In this document: positions 11,527-22,956 of the stretch, piece after piece
How positions within the stretch are numbered: position 1 is the stretch's first letter
Layout: each line of letters opens with the position of its first letter
NCBI GenBank assembly: GCA_034770075.1
Contig: CM068379.1
Coordinates: 22,567,506-22,631,505, forward strand
Reading direction: 5' to 3'
DNA length: 64,000 bases
DNA from: Aralia elata
Taxonomy: Eukaryota > Streptophyta > Magnoliopsida > Apiales > Araliaceae
Program-made: the position numbers and the translations under genes
The notes under the pieces: model-generated
Database searches by the model: none
Told to the model about the DNA's origin: nothing
The model's input: the letters and a program-made list of their open reading frames with translations, nothing else

Positions 11527-12566
11527 TAGGGGTGTTCATCGGTAATTAACCGGCCCGGACCGGACCGTACCGAACCAGTTACCGAATATACCTGAAAATG
11601 GATACCGATACCGGTACCGATTGGACAGGTATCCCGAACCGGTTACCCAGTCCGGTACCGGCTTGGTACCGCTGGTACCGGTTTTTACCTTAATTTGTAC
11701 CGATTTTTACCCACTACCATTTTCCTAATTCTCCATACTCAGTTCAGATCAAGATCAAGATCGGATCTTTCTCTCTCTCTCTTTGTCAAAATTCATAATT
11801 CCCTTTCGATTCTTCTCCCCCAGCTACCACCATGAACACCACCACCAAGTCCACCACCACTGCCGTTAAGACACCCCAAAAATTCCCACCGCCTTGTTGG
11901 ACCCAAGAGGAAGTCCTAGCCCTCGTCGAAGCCTACCGCGAGAGATGGTACACCCTCTGCCGTAGCTACCTCCGCACCGCCGACCGGGATTCCGTCGCCC
12001 CCGTCAAGATCTCCGCCTAGTGCTACCACAAAATGGAGAAGCTCCGCCGGATTATACTAGATTATAATGGTAAATAAGAGCTGAAAATGTATAATTATAA
12101 AGAGAAAATATGAAATGAGAGTATTGTCTTCAGAAAGAAAGGAAAGAGAGTTTCTTTTTTGAGGAAGAAGACGGTGAGGGTGAGGAGAGAGAAAGTAATT
12201 TATGAATTATGATAGCTTCAAAGTCAAAATGACAGTCTTGGTAAATTAAAGTGTTTCACTTTTTTTGGCAAGTGGAGGTTGATGTGATGGGCTCAGTGAC
12301 CTTTGTCTACTATGAAGGCATCTTCTAGCTGGCTAGTTTCCTAGCTGCATGACTCATACAGTCATACTTTTCCTGATACGAGGGTTCTATAAATTCGGTA
12401 CGAACCGGTCCGGTTCGATAGGAACCGAACTATCAAAATCGCTAACCGGAACCGGTACCTAAAACCGGTCTATACCGAACCAGTTTTCTTTGTCCCGAAC
12501 TGACCGGTTCGGACCGGTCCGGTTCACCTTAAAACCCGAAAAAACCGAAAATTTTGAACACCCCTA
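11527..12566. mobile_element. Non-autonomous hAT element carrying a captured gene fragment
   Basis: The ends are TAGGGGTGTTCA and its exact inverse TGAACACCCCTA. They are flanked by a perfect 8-bp target duplication ATTGCAAC (11519-11526 and 12567-12574), the hAT signature. Both subterminal zones are dense in short ACCGG/CCGGT motifs (about 11550-11680 and 12400-12530), as expected for transposase binding sites. The middle holds part of a trihelix gene instead of a transposase. The ends match those of the hAT element at 46334-62676, a candidate source of transposase. Confidence 0.9.
11832..12077 (+). pseudogene. Captured trihelix (GT-factor) gene fragment
   Basis: ATG 11832 opens a frame of 62 codons with a Thr/Pro-rich start. 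PCWTQEEVLALVEAYRERWY follows, the first helix of a plant ASIL-type trihelix DNA-binding domain with its conserved Trp. After TAG 12018-12020 (one base from CAG, Gln) the same frame goes on CYHKMEKLRR, the CxHKxEKLR block that closes the domain. GC content and codon use differ strongly from the surrounding DNA. Trihelix proteins are nuclear transcription factors. This piece is only an exon part and lacks the middle helix. It sits inside the hAT ends. Confidence 0.72.
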
Positions 12567-12574
12567 ATTGCAAC

Positions 12575-13393
12575 ACATCACCAACTTCAAATATATATGG
12601 CATCACTAAGACAATCTCTAAAAAAAAAATTAATTATCTCTTTCTAGAGCAGAGACCTAGCAAGGCATTCTAGGCACAGATCATTGGTATTGGATTTATC
12701 GTTAGGTTTTGCCAAGTCAAATCTGCTACCTTTTTTCCCATTGCAGAAAAAAGATCCCTTCCCCCACTTTAAAAAATGATGAATATCAAGTCCGAGAGGC
12801 TGCAGGTACTATGGATCCTCTGACTCCCAATCGGGTTGCCTTCCTAGGTGTCGTTTGATAATAATGGGCCAGTTTCTTTTATTGAGGGAAATTAAGTGGA
12901 AGAAAGTATGGATCGCAACAAGTTGACCGTCTCCACAATGGCAAAGCATATCATTAAGGAATTCGAGAAAGTTTATACACAATTGTTTTAGGTAAACTCT
13001 CAATATTTTGTAAAGACGTTTTGACAATTGCTCAGTTGGAAACTTATTTAGAAGCCAATAATATTTAAGGCTTTAAACTCCAATTCATAAAATGTATTTG
13101 CTTTTTAGAAGTTGTTAAGCTTCTTTGATGCAGGGAAAGAATCAGGGACAGGATAAAAGGGTAGAAAGAAAGGGGAAACGAAGAACAATAATGTCCATGC
13201 CCCAAAAGGCCAAAACGGCACAAAGGCAATCTCAAATCAATCAACATATTAGACTTTGAATAGTCACGGAGATTACACTAGTTTATATAGATGATAAAAA
13301 ATTATATTACTATTATAAGTTAAGGAACTTAATTTTGCAAGGTAAAAACTCCTAATGCGAATCTAAAATTACTATTACTGTAATTAACAGATA
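12575..13393. other. Intron 4 filler
   Basis: A minus-strand frame of 72 codons lies at 12809-13027 (…LEFLNDMLCHCGDGQ…), but I recognise no family and it has no supporting context. Nothing else is seen. Confidence 0.35.
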
Positions 13394-13400
13394 TACATTA

Positions 13401-15092
13401 AAGGGCTAAATACACTTATGTCCCTCGAAGTATGACCCCTTTTACATTTGTAACCCTAATGTTTAAAACCTTACATTAGCATACTCCAAGTACACTTAAG
13501 TAAACAAAAGTGACCCAAAAAAATTTTCTAGCCAAAAAATACGCCTGAATGCTGACGTGGCACCGGGAAGCCATGTATTTCACTGTATTTTATAATTTAG
13601 AACGTATTTTTTGTGTATTTTGAAATTAAAACAAAATAAATACATAAGTGTATTTTAACCCATAAATTATTAGATCATTAAAAGAAATCAAAATATTCCA
13701 TAACAAAATATGCATTCCTCTGTTAGCAAGATTCAAAGTCGAAAGAGCACAGTGGAGAGAGAGTGAGAGAAAGATGGGAGGAGAGAGATATATAGATGAT
13801 TTGCCGAAGATTTGAACAAACTACACATCATTAACACCGCTTGGATTTCTGGAAGGAGCAGCTCTAGTTCATCCCCATAAGAAATTGATCGTCCATGGCT
13901 CTTTGCAATACACCTGGCTCTAGACTTATCAGCGTTGTCGTCGTTTGGCTTCTGCTCTGTCCAAGCACTCCATCGGCGCCAGTTGCACGGTAATAAATCA
14001 ACCATTTTTATACTAGATGGAGTATAATTTTATTCACTGTAGTTTTTATGCGGATCTGAAAAATTAAAGCAAAGAAATGGAGGAATCAAGTTTATTTTTT
14101 AAACTCCTCTGTTAGCAAGATTCAAAGCTAAAAGAGGACTTTGACCCACCTTTGAAGCCGCCAAGATCTGGACCCAATTGGTAAAGCAGATTAATGTTGT
14201 AATTTGGTGTTTCGTTGGATGATGTTGTGAATCGGCATGGTATGGTGGTGTGGGACGGTGGTGAGATTTAATTTGTGACCTGATCTGTAATGGTGGCTTG
14301 GAAGCTTTTGATCAGAAACTATGGATGTTCCGATCGAGTTCCGGTAACTGCGATCTGCTATTCTTCTTCCTTTTTTTTCTTCTTCCTTCTAATTTTCTCT
14401 TTATCACTCATGTTGGGTTTGTTCAAAATCACATCTGATGATGGGTAAAATGATCTTGGCTATTGATGATGGTTGCACGGTTGAGGTCCTCTTCATCCGA
14501 ATTTATAAGGAAGAGGAAGCAAGTTTTTTTTTAAGGATAAAGAAGCAGTTTTTTTTGGAACGAAGAAGAAACAATTTTTTTTGGAATGAAGATGTAATTT
14601 TTTTTTTGGAATGAAGTATTTTTTTTTAGAACATAGGAGTTTGGAAAGGTTAGATTGATCTTGGTTCATCTGTTTTTTTTTTTAAGTATTTAATATATAA
14701 TTAGTTTAACTTTAATAGAGTTTAATTTTAATATTATTCCATTTTACTATTAGTGTTAATTATATTAATTAAATTATTAATATTAATTTAATAATTTTAA
14801 CTAAAATAAAACTATTCCACAATAATAAGAATAAGGAAATTTGGGTATATATATTTTTCCAATTTTATTTTAATGTCAAAATACACTGAAATACGTTCTA
14901 GATTATAAAATACAGTGAAATACACATGGCTCTGGTGACACGTCATCACTCAGGCGAATTTTTTAGCCGGAAAAGTTTTTGGGCTCACTTTTGTTTACTT
15001 AAGTGTACTTGGATGCTAATGTAAGGTTTTAAACATTAGGGTCACAAGTGTAAAAGGGGTCATACTTCGAGGGATATAAGTGTATTTAACCC
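13401..15092. mobile_element. MULE-like element with ~240-bp terminal inverted repeats
   Basis: The left arm (13401 to about 13640, starting aagggctaaatacac) and the right arm (about 14855-15092, ending gtgtatttaaccc) are long inverted copies. Both contain the shared blocks ccctcgaagtatgacccc, gtttaaaaccttacatta and ttcactgtattttataat. The flanks share TACATTA (13394-13400 and 15093-15099), in line with the 7-9 bp duplications of Mutator-like elements. There is no transposase. A minus-strand frame of 90 codons at 13733-14005 (LPCNWRRWSAW…) has no family I know and could be captured DNA. A 24-bp phrase with gttagcaagattcaaag occurs at about 13719 and 14108. Confidence 0.8.
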
Positions 15093-15945
15093 TACATTAT
15101 ATGTGATAAATTTAACCCTAAATAATTATATAAAATAATTATCCAATAATATTTTAATCTTCACATATCATTCATTGTTGTTTATTTGTAATTATTTTAT
15201 AAAGTAGGAGACATGTTATAATTATAATGAACTATGTCGATCCCACTTTAGATGCTCTCTTTTTTTACACACTCAGCATTATTACTGAGGCTTCAGAACT
15301 ATCATCCCAATGGACCCTACCCAATTTAAAGTTCTCAAAAATACTTTAGCAGGTAGCAAAAATGCCAATCATATTATCAAGTAAATGGTAAAGAATTAAA
15401 TTTAATATAGAACAAAAATAAGAGAACCTTAGATTTGGGACAGTCAGCAACTAAGTGGGATGAATCAAGTAGTGAGTAATAGCACCATAGCCTATAAAAT
15501 TAGTTTTTGGTTACTCATACTATTGCAGTGAGTTGCTATGACCTAGCAGTTAGAAATTCTCTTCTTTCTTAGACTTCTATATATATGATTTATCATGTTT
15601 TGCAAAGAGTTAATGTTACCCCAATAAAGTAGTAGTTAGAGTTTCCTCCTTCCTTAGACTTCCAAATATACATTTGTCTTTATGAAGATTCAGCAGCAAC
15701 CTTCTTGCTTAATTTAAGATATAGTTTTTATCAATAATCACTTTATATTAAAACCTTCTCACACTTCTATCCTACTTATTCAATTTTAACTTTTTTTCTT
15801 CACCAATCTCCTGATTCCTTAATTGTAATAAGACTTCAGCTGAATTCTCTCATTGCATGAGGTGACATATATTATATCGTAGTTTGTCTTTTCTTTTTGA
15901 TTTTTCCCTAGGAAGCAGGGATTCTTAGTTTACCCAACGAACTAT
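15093..15945. other. Intron 4 filler
   Basis: AT-rich, no gene. The phrase agagtttcctccttccttagacttc at about 15638 echoes agaaattctcttctttcttagacttc at about 15552, a small decayed duplication. Confidence 0.4.
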
Positions 15946-15953
15946 CGTATCCC

Positions 15954-16466
15954 CAGTGGCGGACCTTAGGCATGGCCGGGGGCAGCCATGGCCCGGTCCG
16001 ATTTTTCAACAATTTTAATTATACCCTTAAGCTTTTGTTAAATTTCATTTATAATCCTATCAAAATTTATTGGTATAAAAATGCTCAATCCATTCTAAAA
16101 TATAAGATTAATTTTGATATTTTTTAAAAGTAAATTTGATATATTTTTAATTTTTTAATAATAACAACTCTTGCAATTAGTAGTACTTTTTAGTTAGTTT
16201 ATAATTTTTATAGTTATTTGTGCAAAATTAATTGAATTCATTTCAGTTTTAAATTTTAAAATATCTCAAATATATTTCAAGAAGTCAAAATTAATCCTAT
16301 ATTTTAAAATCAGTGGGATATCCAACAATCAAAATGTATATAAAAAAAATGAGGTACAATAAATACTTTTTCTAGTTTTTTGTATGTTTACAAACAAATT
16401 ATTAAATTAATATTTTTTTTATAAACATTTGGCCCCTCCCGATATGAATTGTTGGTTTCACCCCTG
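15954..16466. mobile_element. Non-autonomous hAT-like element, 513 bp
   Basis: It begins CAGTGGCGGACC and ends with the imperfect inverse GGTTTCACCCCTG. The flanks CGTATCCC (15946-15953) and TGTATCCC (16467-16474) match at 7 of 8 positions, an hAT-length target duplication. A shorter MITE lies inside. Confidence 0.75.
16085..16318. mobile_element. MITE nested in the hAT-like element
   Basis: The end ccattctaaaatataagatt and the other end aatcctatattttaaaatca form an imperfect inverted repeat. The interior resembles the MITE at 7032-7252 (actcaaaatatctcaa-type blocks, agtagtactttt). Confidence 0.6.
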
Positions 16467-16674
16467 TGTATCCCATGCAGGGATACTCCGTGTCTCGGGA
16501 GTCGGGATTCTTGGGGATTCTCTCTTTCTTTATAACTTATGTATTTAAAATTATCTATCATTATATTTGTTACTGTTTATGACTTCACGTTTGTTGAATC
16601 ATGAAGCTTATGTTGTTTGTCGGATGTTTGTTGTTATTCTCTTGTAATATCTATTTTGTTGAATATTTTTATCC

Positions 16675-16712
16675 TATATATATATATATATATATACATA
16701 CACACACACACA
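16675..16712. repeat. (TA)n(CA)n microsatellite
   Basis: TA units run directly into CA units. The same TA-to-CA form recurs at 20048 and 47264. Confidence 0.95.
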
Positions 16713-17293
16713 AATAAAATAACAACTAAATATGTGTCCAATATCCTGCACCCAAATCCCCATTTTTAAAGATTTAGCGAATCTCATATCCCCATATGAC
16801 AAATCCATATCCCCACACCCGTATCCTTGCCTCTTAGATCTTTCCCAGTGAAGTTCCACAGCATTGTTTGCAATGTCTTCAGGAAAAACTAGATCATAAT
16901 CATCTATTATTTCACCCTATCCTCATCCCATCTTGTTTTAAAGTTCACACGAAAGTTTGTTCTTAACAAGTGAAACCATCATTTCATAAAGTTTGTCGAG
17001 AATTAAAGAAATAAGAGGTGTGCCCTTGCTACTTAAAAAGTGCATGTGTCAAGAAAATTAATTGCCAAAAAGAGCTCATTTCGCAAGCTAAAGCAAACTG
17101 TATAAAAATATTTGGACTGCAGTCCTAACCTGGTAAGACAATATCATATTGATTCTTTGAACTCGAGATATCTACTCCGCTAGCAATGTTCTCCTGCTTG
17201 ATCCGCCATGTCTTCTCTATACCTTCAGCTTCCAAGTAACCCCCCTCAGTTGGCATAAGCCACTACATAAAAATTTTGCAAATCGATCTAATT

Positions 17294-17484
17294 GAATCAT
17301 GCTATGGTACTTTTCACTGCTAGATAAGAAAACAAGATAACCAAATGAATGCACATCAAGTTCAACAGAATACCGCCAAAGATCAATTCAATCATGCTAT
17401 GGTACTTTTCACTGCTAGATGAGAAAACAAGATAACCAAAGGAATGCACATCAAGTACAACAGAATACCGCCACAGATAAATTC
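17294..17484. repeat. 95-bp tandem duplication in UTP7 intron 3
   Basis: The unit with aatcatgctatggtactttt at 17295 repeats at 17390 with about five substitutions. It lies directly upstream (in gene sense) of exon 4. Confidence 0.92.
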
Positions 17485-17994
17485 GCAGAAATTCATCTAC
17501 TGTAAGATATGAAATTAATCTTGTGCTACCTGGTGGAACTCCACATACCCCTTGACAAAATTTGGAAAATCAGAGCACCTCCTGAAGTTTCTTTGTTTGA
17601 ATTGATGTTGATGCAAAAGAAACAGTCAACCAACTTCCCCAAAACCATTTAGTAGATAGGGGGCTACAAATGTTTCTTTGCATTGGGTAGGAGAGGAATG
17701 AGTTTTTTGGATGAAAGAAGAATGTTATTAGATGAAAAGAGAATACAAGTGAACAAGTACTCCACCCATCCTAAGAGAAATAAAATAAACAAATTACCCG
17801 AAAGAGAGCAGCTCTCCAATCTCTAAAATGATCATTAACGTAATTCACCAAAAGGCAACCTTGGCAGAGGCCATAATGAAGCTAAGAAAAAGATCCTGTC
17901 TCACAACAAAGCCAAAAATTATGGTCAGTCCAGATCCCAGAAGGAATAAAACAGAAAACCAATATTGGCCACCTATGTGATCAACATATTAAAG

Positions 17995-18750
17995 TGTTGG
18001 AAGAGGGTTGTGTGAGGTGACCAAGTTCCAAGTGATAATGTTAAGCTCAGACCTTATTTGAGCTCAACTATGCAACACTGCAGTAAGGGTTTTAATAGAA
18101 AAATGGGGTTTTAGGAAGGCAGAACTTGGAGAAGAAGAAGATAGATATAGAGAGAATATAGAGAGAGAGATATAAAGAGAATATAAAGATAGAGATGGAT
18201 AAAAGAATAGCCACGCCAATTCTTCAATTCATTCATATTCCACTTCTATTTATATTACTATCTTACACCAGCTAATATGAACAAAGCTTGGGGACCAAGA
18301 AAATAGAATTAGCAATGTGAAAACTACTTCTGGAATACTCCTAATTATAAGTCCATAGACTTGTTTATTTCTCTCTTTGGCCCTTGGCCTAACATTTCTC
18401 TCAAACCTAGGTTAAGCTTAACTATGTGAGGAAAGCGAAGCTTGGAGATTTAGGAAGGAGATATGTATATAGAACATAGGGAGAGGGAGATATGTATGTA
18501 TAGAGATATATGGCAAAGACATTCTTCATACAATTCATATTGTAGTTATGTTTACACATTAAATGCACCTACTATTTATGATTACATTTACTGATTTACA
18601 ATTAACTAATATACACAATCTTGGAGACCAAGATAAACAAAGGAAATAGTACTACTCATGTAACTACTATCTTCTAGAAGCCATTTTAACTAACTAAATA
18701 ATCCGTCTACTTTTATTTAGTTACCCTATTGACCCATGGCCTTACAGACA
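17995..18750. repeat. Two related LTR-like segments (possible Copia or TRIM remnant)
   Basis: The segment 17995-18390 starts TGTTGG and ends CCTAACA. The segment at about 18396-18750 repeats the same order of features in diverged form: GA-rich tract, caattcttcatt / caattcatat, ggagaccaag, then gacccatggcctta. The TG…CA ends and 350-400 bp length recall Copia-type LTRs. I find no target duplication, primer site or coding frame. Confidence 0.4.
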
Positions 18751-20047
18751 ACTTCTTACTTGGTGGAGCAACTGGAGAGACCCAATAGGCACTCCGGAGG
18801 TGTTAAGGCATGTTGGAAATCAAAATAAATTTACATCTTCTTTACAACTAAATGCTTCTCATAAATTTTTGAGACCATATGAATACAACTATAATTAGCT
18901 TCTATGAAGAAGATTTATCCATTTCAAGGTCCTAGCTTGATTTTTATATTTAGTATAGTATCTATTCCGGTCATGCTGTATGTTTATGGACTCTTTCCCT
19001 CACGTTGGGAAGTAGATTTATTGTAGAGAGAGAGAGAGATGAGTTCATCCACCTCACTTCTCCGACCTAAAGAAAGAAAGGGAAGGAAGGAAGAAACAAA
19101 ATATCATAAAAAAATAAAAATAAAAACTTTTTGCAACAAGAATTAACAGTCTTGATCAATTCAATGCTTTACAAGCATACATAAATAGAACATAAGTACA
19201 GAAAGAACCAAATAATATTATCATTGATAAAGATTAAAAAAAAAAGAAAGAAAGAAACCCACCTTCTCAGCTTGGCAGCAGCTTTTGCAGACTTGCCATA
19301 TAATTCTTCTCTAAGTACAAGCTGCCCCTTCAATTTCTTATCTTGTAAAACCTGTAAAAATTATACTTAATTAGCAGAAAGAAATTGCAAGTTACACAAT
19401 AAGAAAGTGGTCACCAGTACTATACCTCCAAATTAGCACCTTCACCTCTAAGGTACTTATTCACTTTGATTTTCGTCTCGTCAGAGATCTCCTATAAGGA
19501 AAATAAATTATTATATCTTGTAAAAATGAACTAAGCAATTCTAATCTCAACAAGTTTTAAGAGGATGTAGCAGCATAAACATGGGAAGGTGATAGAAAAG
19601 ATAACTAACAAAAGGAAAAAAAAAAAACAGAAAAGATGCTACTTTATCACCCATATATAGTTAATTGAACAGTTGGCAGCTAGTATGAGCTAAACATATC
19701 ATCCAAACTGTTGCCTCTTGAAATCTAAATCATAAATGTCCCGCTACAAGAGAGAAGTACAGGCAGAAGGATTAATAAATTCCACACATTTTGAAGTTTC
19801 AATTTAAATTTTCTTCAATAGAATTTAATAGTGTAGTTTTAATGTTAAACCATAATTTGACAATCCAACCACATAGCTAGATACTCAAAATCTAAACTTT
19901 ACTAGCCCTTTTTATTTTACATGAAACATCAGAAATTGCCTATTGAGACCATATAACTCTAGCTTAATGTAAAATGGGTACCTCAATTCATTGAAGTATT
20001 ATGGACAACACCTTATCCGAGTTATCACTTAGATATTTAGTAAATTC

Positions 20048-20049
20048 AA

Positions 20050-20092
<43 letters not shown>

Positions 20093-20112
20093 TATATGTG
20101 TGAGTGTGTTTG
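20048..20112. repeat. (TA)n(CA)n(TG)n microsatellite
   Basis: TA units, then CA units, then tatatgtgtgagtgtgtttgtg. It lies in UTP7 intron 1. Confidence 0.95.
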
Positions 20113-20490
20113 TGTCTGTCTATAAAAAAATATAATAAAAAAAAGGTAATCGAATTATAAAATATGGAACATAGTGCCACAATCATGAGGCAAACCAATT
20201 AGTGCGCAAGCAAGCAAACAATTTAGATACAACTACAAGTCGTTGCTTGATAGTGACACACTTAACTAATATGCTTATGACAACTGAAGGTTCATAAAAC
20301 TCGGCTGACAGGTCTTGTAGATAATATTGAATTTGTGTATAATCACTTATTGTCAGAAAAAATAATACAATTAATACCAAAAAAAATATCACTGGATACC
20401 TGGTCGATACCAGGAGGGAGTTTGCCCGGAAAACCATTCTCTTGTTGCACCACCATCTTGACAATTTCAAATATTGGTGAGCAGTAAAGA

Positions 20491-20940
20491 CTGCAAAATA
20501 AGGTTAATAAGAGCCATTTTCCAAAAACTGAAGGATATGTATGTATATGTACATGTATATATATGTGAATATTTTTTCCCATAAAATTTCAACAACAAAT
20601 TATACAATTCAATCAAAATAAGAATAAAACTCAAAACTAATCAATTGAGCCGTAAGTTATACCAACATAGTTACAAAATGCATCATTCTACAAATATTGA
20701 GACTAATAACAAAATTATCCGAACTTTTCAACTAACTGTCTAAGTAGTTACAGTGATTACAAACTCAACCGAATTTATAAAGAAAGCACACCGTTACATA
20801 CTTACTAACTCAAATCAAATAACAGACCCCAAATAAGGACCGAACCCTCTCCCGTTCTTCTTCTTCGCCTTTATCCGAACTCTTCTTCGATTTGGCTGGG
20901 GTTTAAGCCTTTTGTTACTCTTTTCAAAAGCGAATTTTCT
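20491..20940 (-). promoter_or_regulatory. Likely 5' UTR intron and leader of the UTP7-like gene
   Basis: 34 nt upstream of ATG 20456 there is a strong minus-strand acceptor: a T-rich tract, then TTTTGCAG at 20498-20491. A purine-rich leader follows upstream (GAAGAAGAAGAACGGGAG, about 20850-20868, minus sense) with a possible donor at about 20845. A non-coding first exon with an intron in the 5' UTR is therefore likely. The transcription start is not defined. Confidence 0.45.
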
Positions 20941-22650
20941 TTTACCTTTTTTTTTTTTTTAAGAATTAATATTTTCATATGATATTTTTACAAGCTCCTT
21001 TTCATTAGAATAACTTGTAAAATTAAAACTTTTATTTTTAAAAATATTAATAAATAAAAAAATTATGACATTTTTTGTATTTAGTCCTTCCATTCCCACT
21101 TTTTTTTTAACATGGATGTACTAGTTTAACTAGTATAAAACCCGAGCACAGTCACGGCGAAAAAAAAAATGTATATTAAATTTTTATATTCATTCTATAT
21201 TAGTTGATTATTGTTAATTTTTAAAAATTAACTTAAAAAAAATTTAAACTCAAAATTAACATAAATTTTTTTAATTTTAATTAACATAATGATGAATATT
21301 ATAAAATATATTTTAATTTTAATTAATATAATTATGAATATTATAAAATATCTAAAAAATATAACTTATTGTAAGTTTTATTGTTTCATAATTTTTAATA
21401 AGTCATCTCAATTTTCAGTTTGAAAATGTCTCAAATTAACTTTTAAAAGTCAATAATAATCATTTAATTTAGAACGGAGGGAGTATATTATAAATTATTT
21501 CGTTCGTTCCAAAATGAGAGATATAATTTGATTTTTGATGTCAAACGACGACATATTAAATTTTAAAATTTGTATGACTCATGAAAATTTAGAATAATAT
21601 AAATTTTGTGATTAATAGCTTTTGTCATATACTATACAATTATAATAATTGTATCAACTAAAATTAAATAAATTCACATTAATTAAATTAACATATTTGT
21701 TTTGTAATTTTTAACACAAATAATTTTATTTATTAAATAAAATATATAATTACTTGAAGCATTCAAAATACTTCATTAAAGTTGTAAATAAAATTTTCAA
21801 CTACTATTAATCTGCTTAGTTTTATAAAATTTATTTATATAATATAATGTCCTTAAAAAATTGTTTTCTTTCTCTTTTAGTTCCATGTTTTCAAAATACT
21901 TCATTAAAGTTCGCGTCAATTTTTGCTTCATTTTTTATATATTTTTTTAAAATATAATTTATATTTTTACTTCAAAAGTGTCAGTTTCTTGACTAATTTT
22001 TTCTACATTTTTCCTACTTTTTAAATTTAATATAGGATAATTTCAAATTATGGTTTGTTATTCAATTTAGTATGACTAATTACAACTTTTATTGGTTTGG
22101 AAATATAAATAATTAGGACAATTTCAAATTTTAAAAAATCTCAAATTGATTGTACAACATTCATCTTATATTTTAGAAAGAAAAAAGTATATAATCACGC
22201 GAGATATTATTTTAAAATTATGATATTATTGTTATCTTTATTATATTTTTCATTAATTCTTATTGAATAGAGTAAATAATTTTTATCTTTTGATGTAATA
22301 ATTGAATCATATGAACAGTTTATATGTTATATATTTATATATAATAATAGCAACAGTTTAAAATTAAGTAAGATAGCCCTCATATGAAAAATATTTCCTT
22401 CTAAAATTATATATCTAAATAAGAATAAAAATCCTACTTATATACTCAAAGTTATAATTATACTTATATTTTAATAATAGTGACAAATATATTTTAATAA
22501 TAGTAACAAATATATTTTAATAATAGTAACAAATTCAGTTAAGTAAAACGATATTGATGAAAAAACTGTGTTGTGGTAGAAGACTTTGCCAATTGAAATA
22601 TTTTTTTTTTAAATCGCAGTTATAAGATCTATAAATGTATGGTGTAGATA
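20941..22650. other. AT-rich intergenic stretch with MITE copy 2
   Basis: This is very AT-rich. At about 21165-21485 it carries a second copy of the repeat at 2943-3197, ending atttagaacggagggagta. Two further short direct repeats occur (tattttaataatagt, three times at 22468-22530). No gene is seen. Confidence 0.5.
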
Positions 22651-22655
22651 TGGTG

Positions 22656-22656
<1 letters not shown>

Positions 22657-22736
<80 letters not shown>
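22657..22736. repeat. Long (AT)n microsatellite
   Basis: About 39 AT units without a break, the longest in the window. It produces spurious Ile-Tyr reading frames on both strands. Confidence 0.98.
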
Positions 22737-22740
<4 letters not shown>

Positions 22741-22956
22741 GACTGATTCATAGTCAATGTTACAAGGATGAGGTTATCCTTACAATAAATTTCAATCATC
22801 CATTCACAGATCGAACGGTATAGAAAAACTCCTATCCGCAATTTAATATGGAGCTCCCGCAGTTTAGTTACACAGATTCTGCGGACGCTAAGTATGCCAA
22901 ATAATACAAATAAGTTAATAAGACCAATATGATGTCGTGTTAGCACATATTACCAG

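Larger units (their letters stand above)
3818..20490 (-). pseudogene. UTP7: Utp7/WDR46 (BING4)-family WD40 gene, 8 coding exons, multiply disabled
   Basis: Exons (minus strand, coding order): 20456-20400 (19 codons, ATG 20456), 19491-19426 (22 codons), 19351-19263, 17262-17130, 9237-9119, 8842-8775, 6245-6197, 4919-3818. All introns are GT/AG and every junction phase fits except after exon 3. Hallmarks of the family are KYLRGEG, EELYGKSAKAAAK, EKTWRIKQE, LGPYTLD-TSSGRYMA, RKGHLAIID, KLQFLKNHFLLAS, GQLRYQDVTTG, HSGGTVSMWKP, KIKIWDLRKFE and a C-terminal Lys-rich tail. The family is a nucleolar WD40 component of the U3 snoRNP/SSU processome needed for 18S rRNA maturation. Lesions are a 1-nt loss at the end of exon 3 (89 instead of 90 nt), TAG at 4391-4389 in exon 8, a 4-nt GA expansion near 4130-4142, a downstream TAA after KGKN, and a 67-bp duplication. 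Retained introns mean an unprocessed copy. Assembly error remains possible. Confidence 0.88.

Noticed and set aside
12809..13027. 72-codon minus-strand frame as an exon
   Set aside because: It has no family likeness, no splice context and ordinary length for chance in this DNA.
22629..22946. Open frames rich in Ile-Tyr on both strands
   Set aside because: They are translations of the (AT)n microsatellite.
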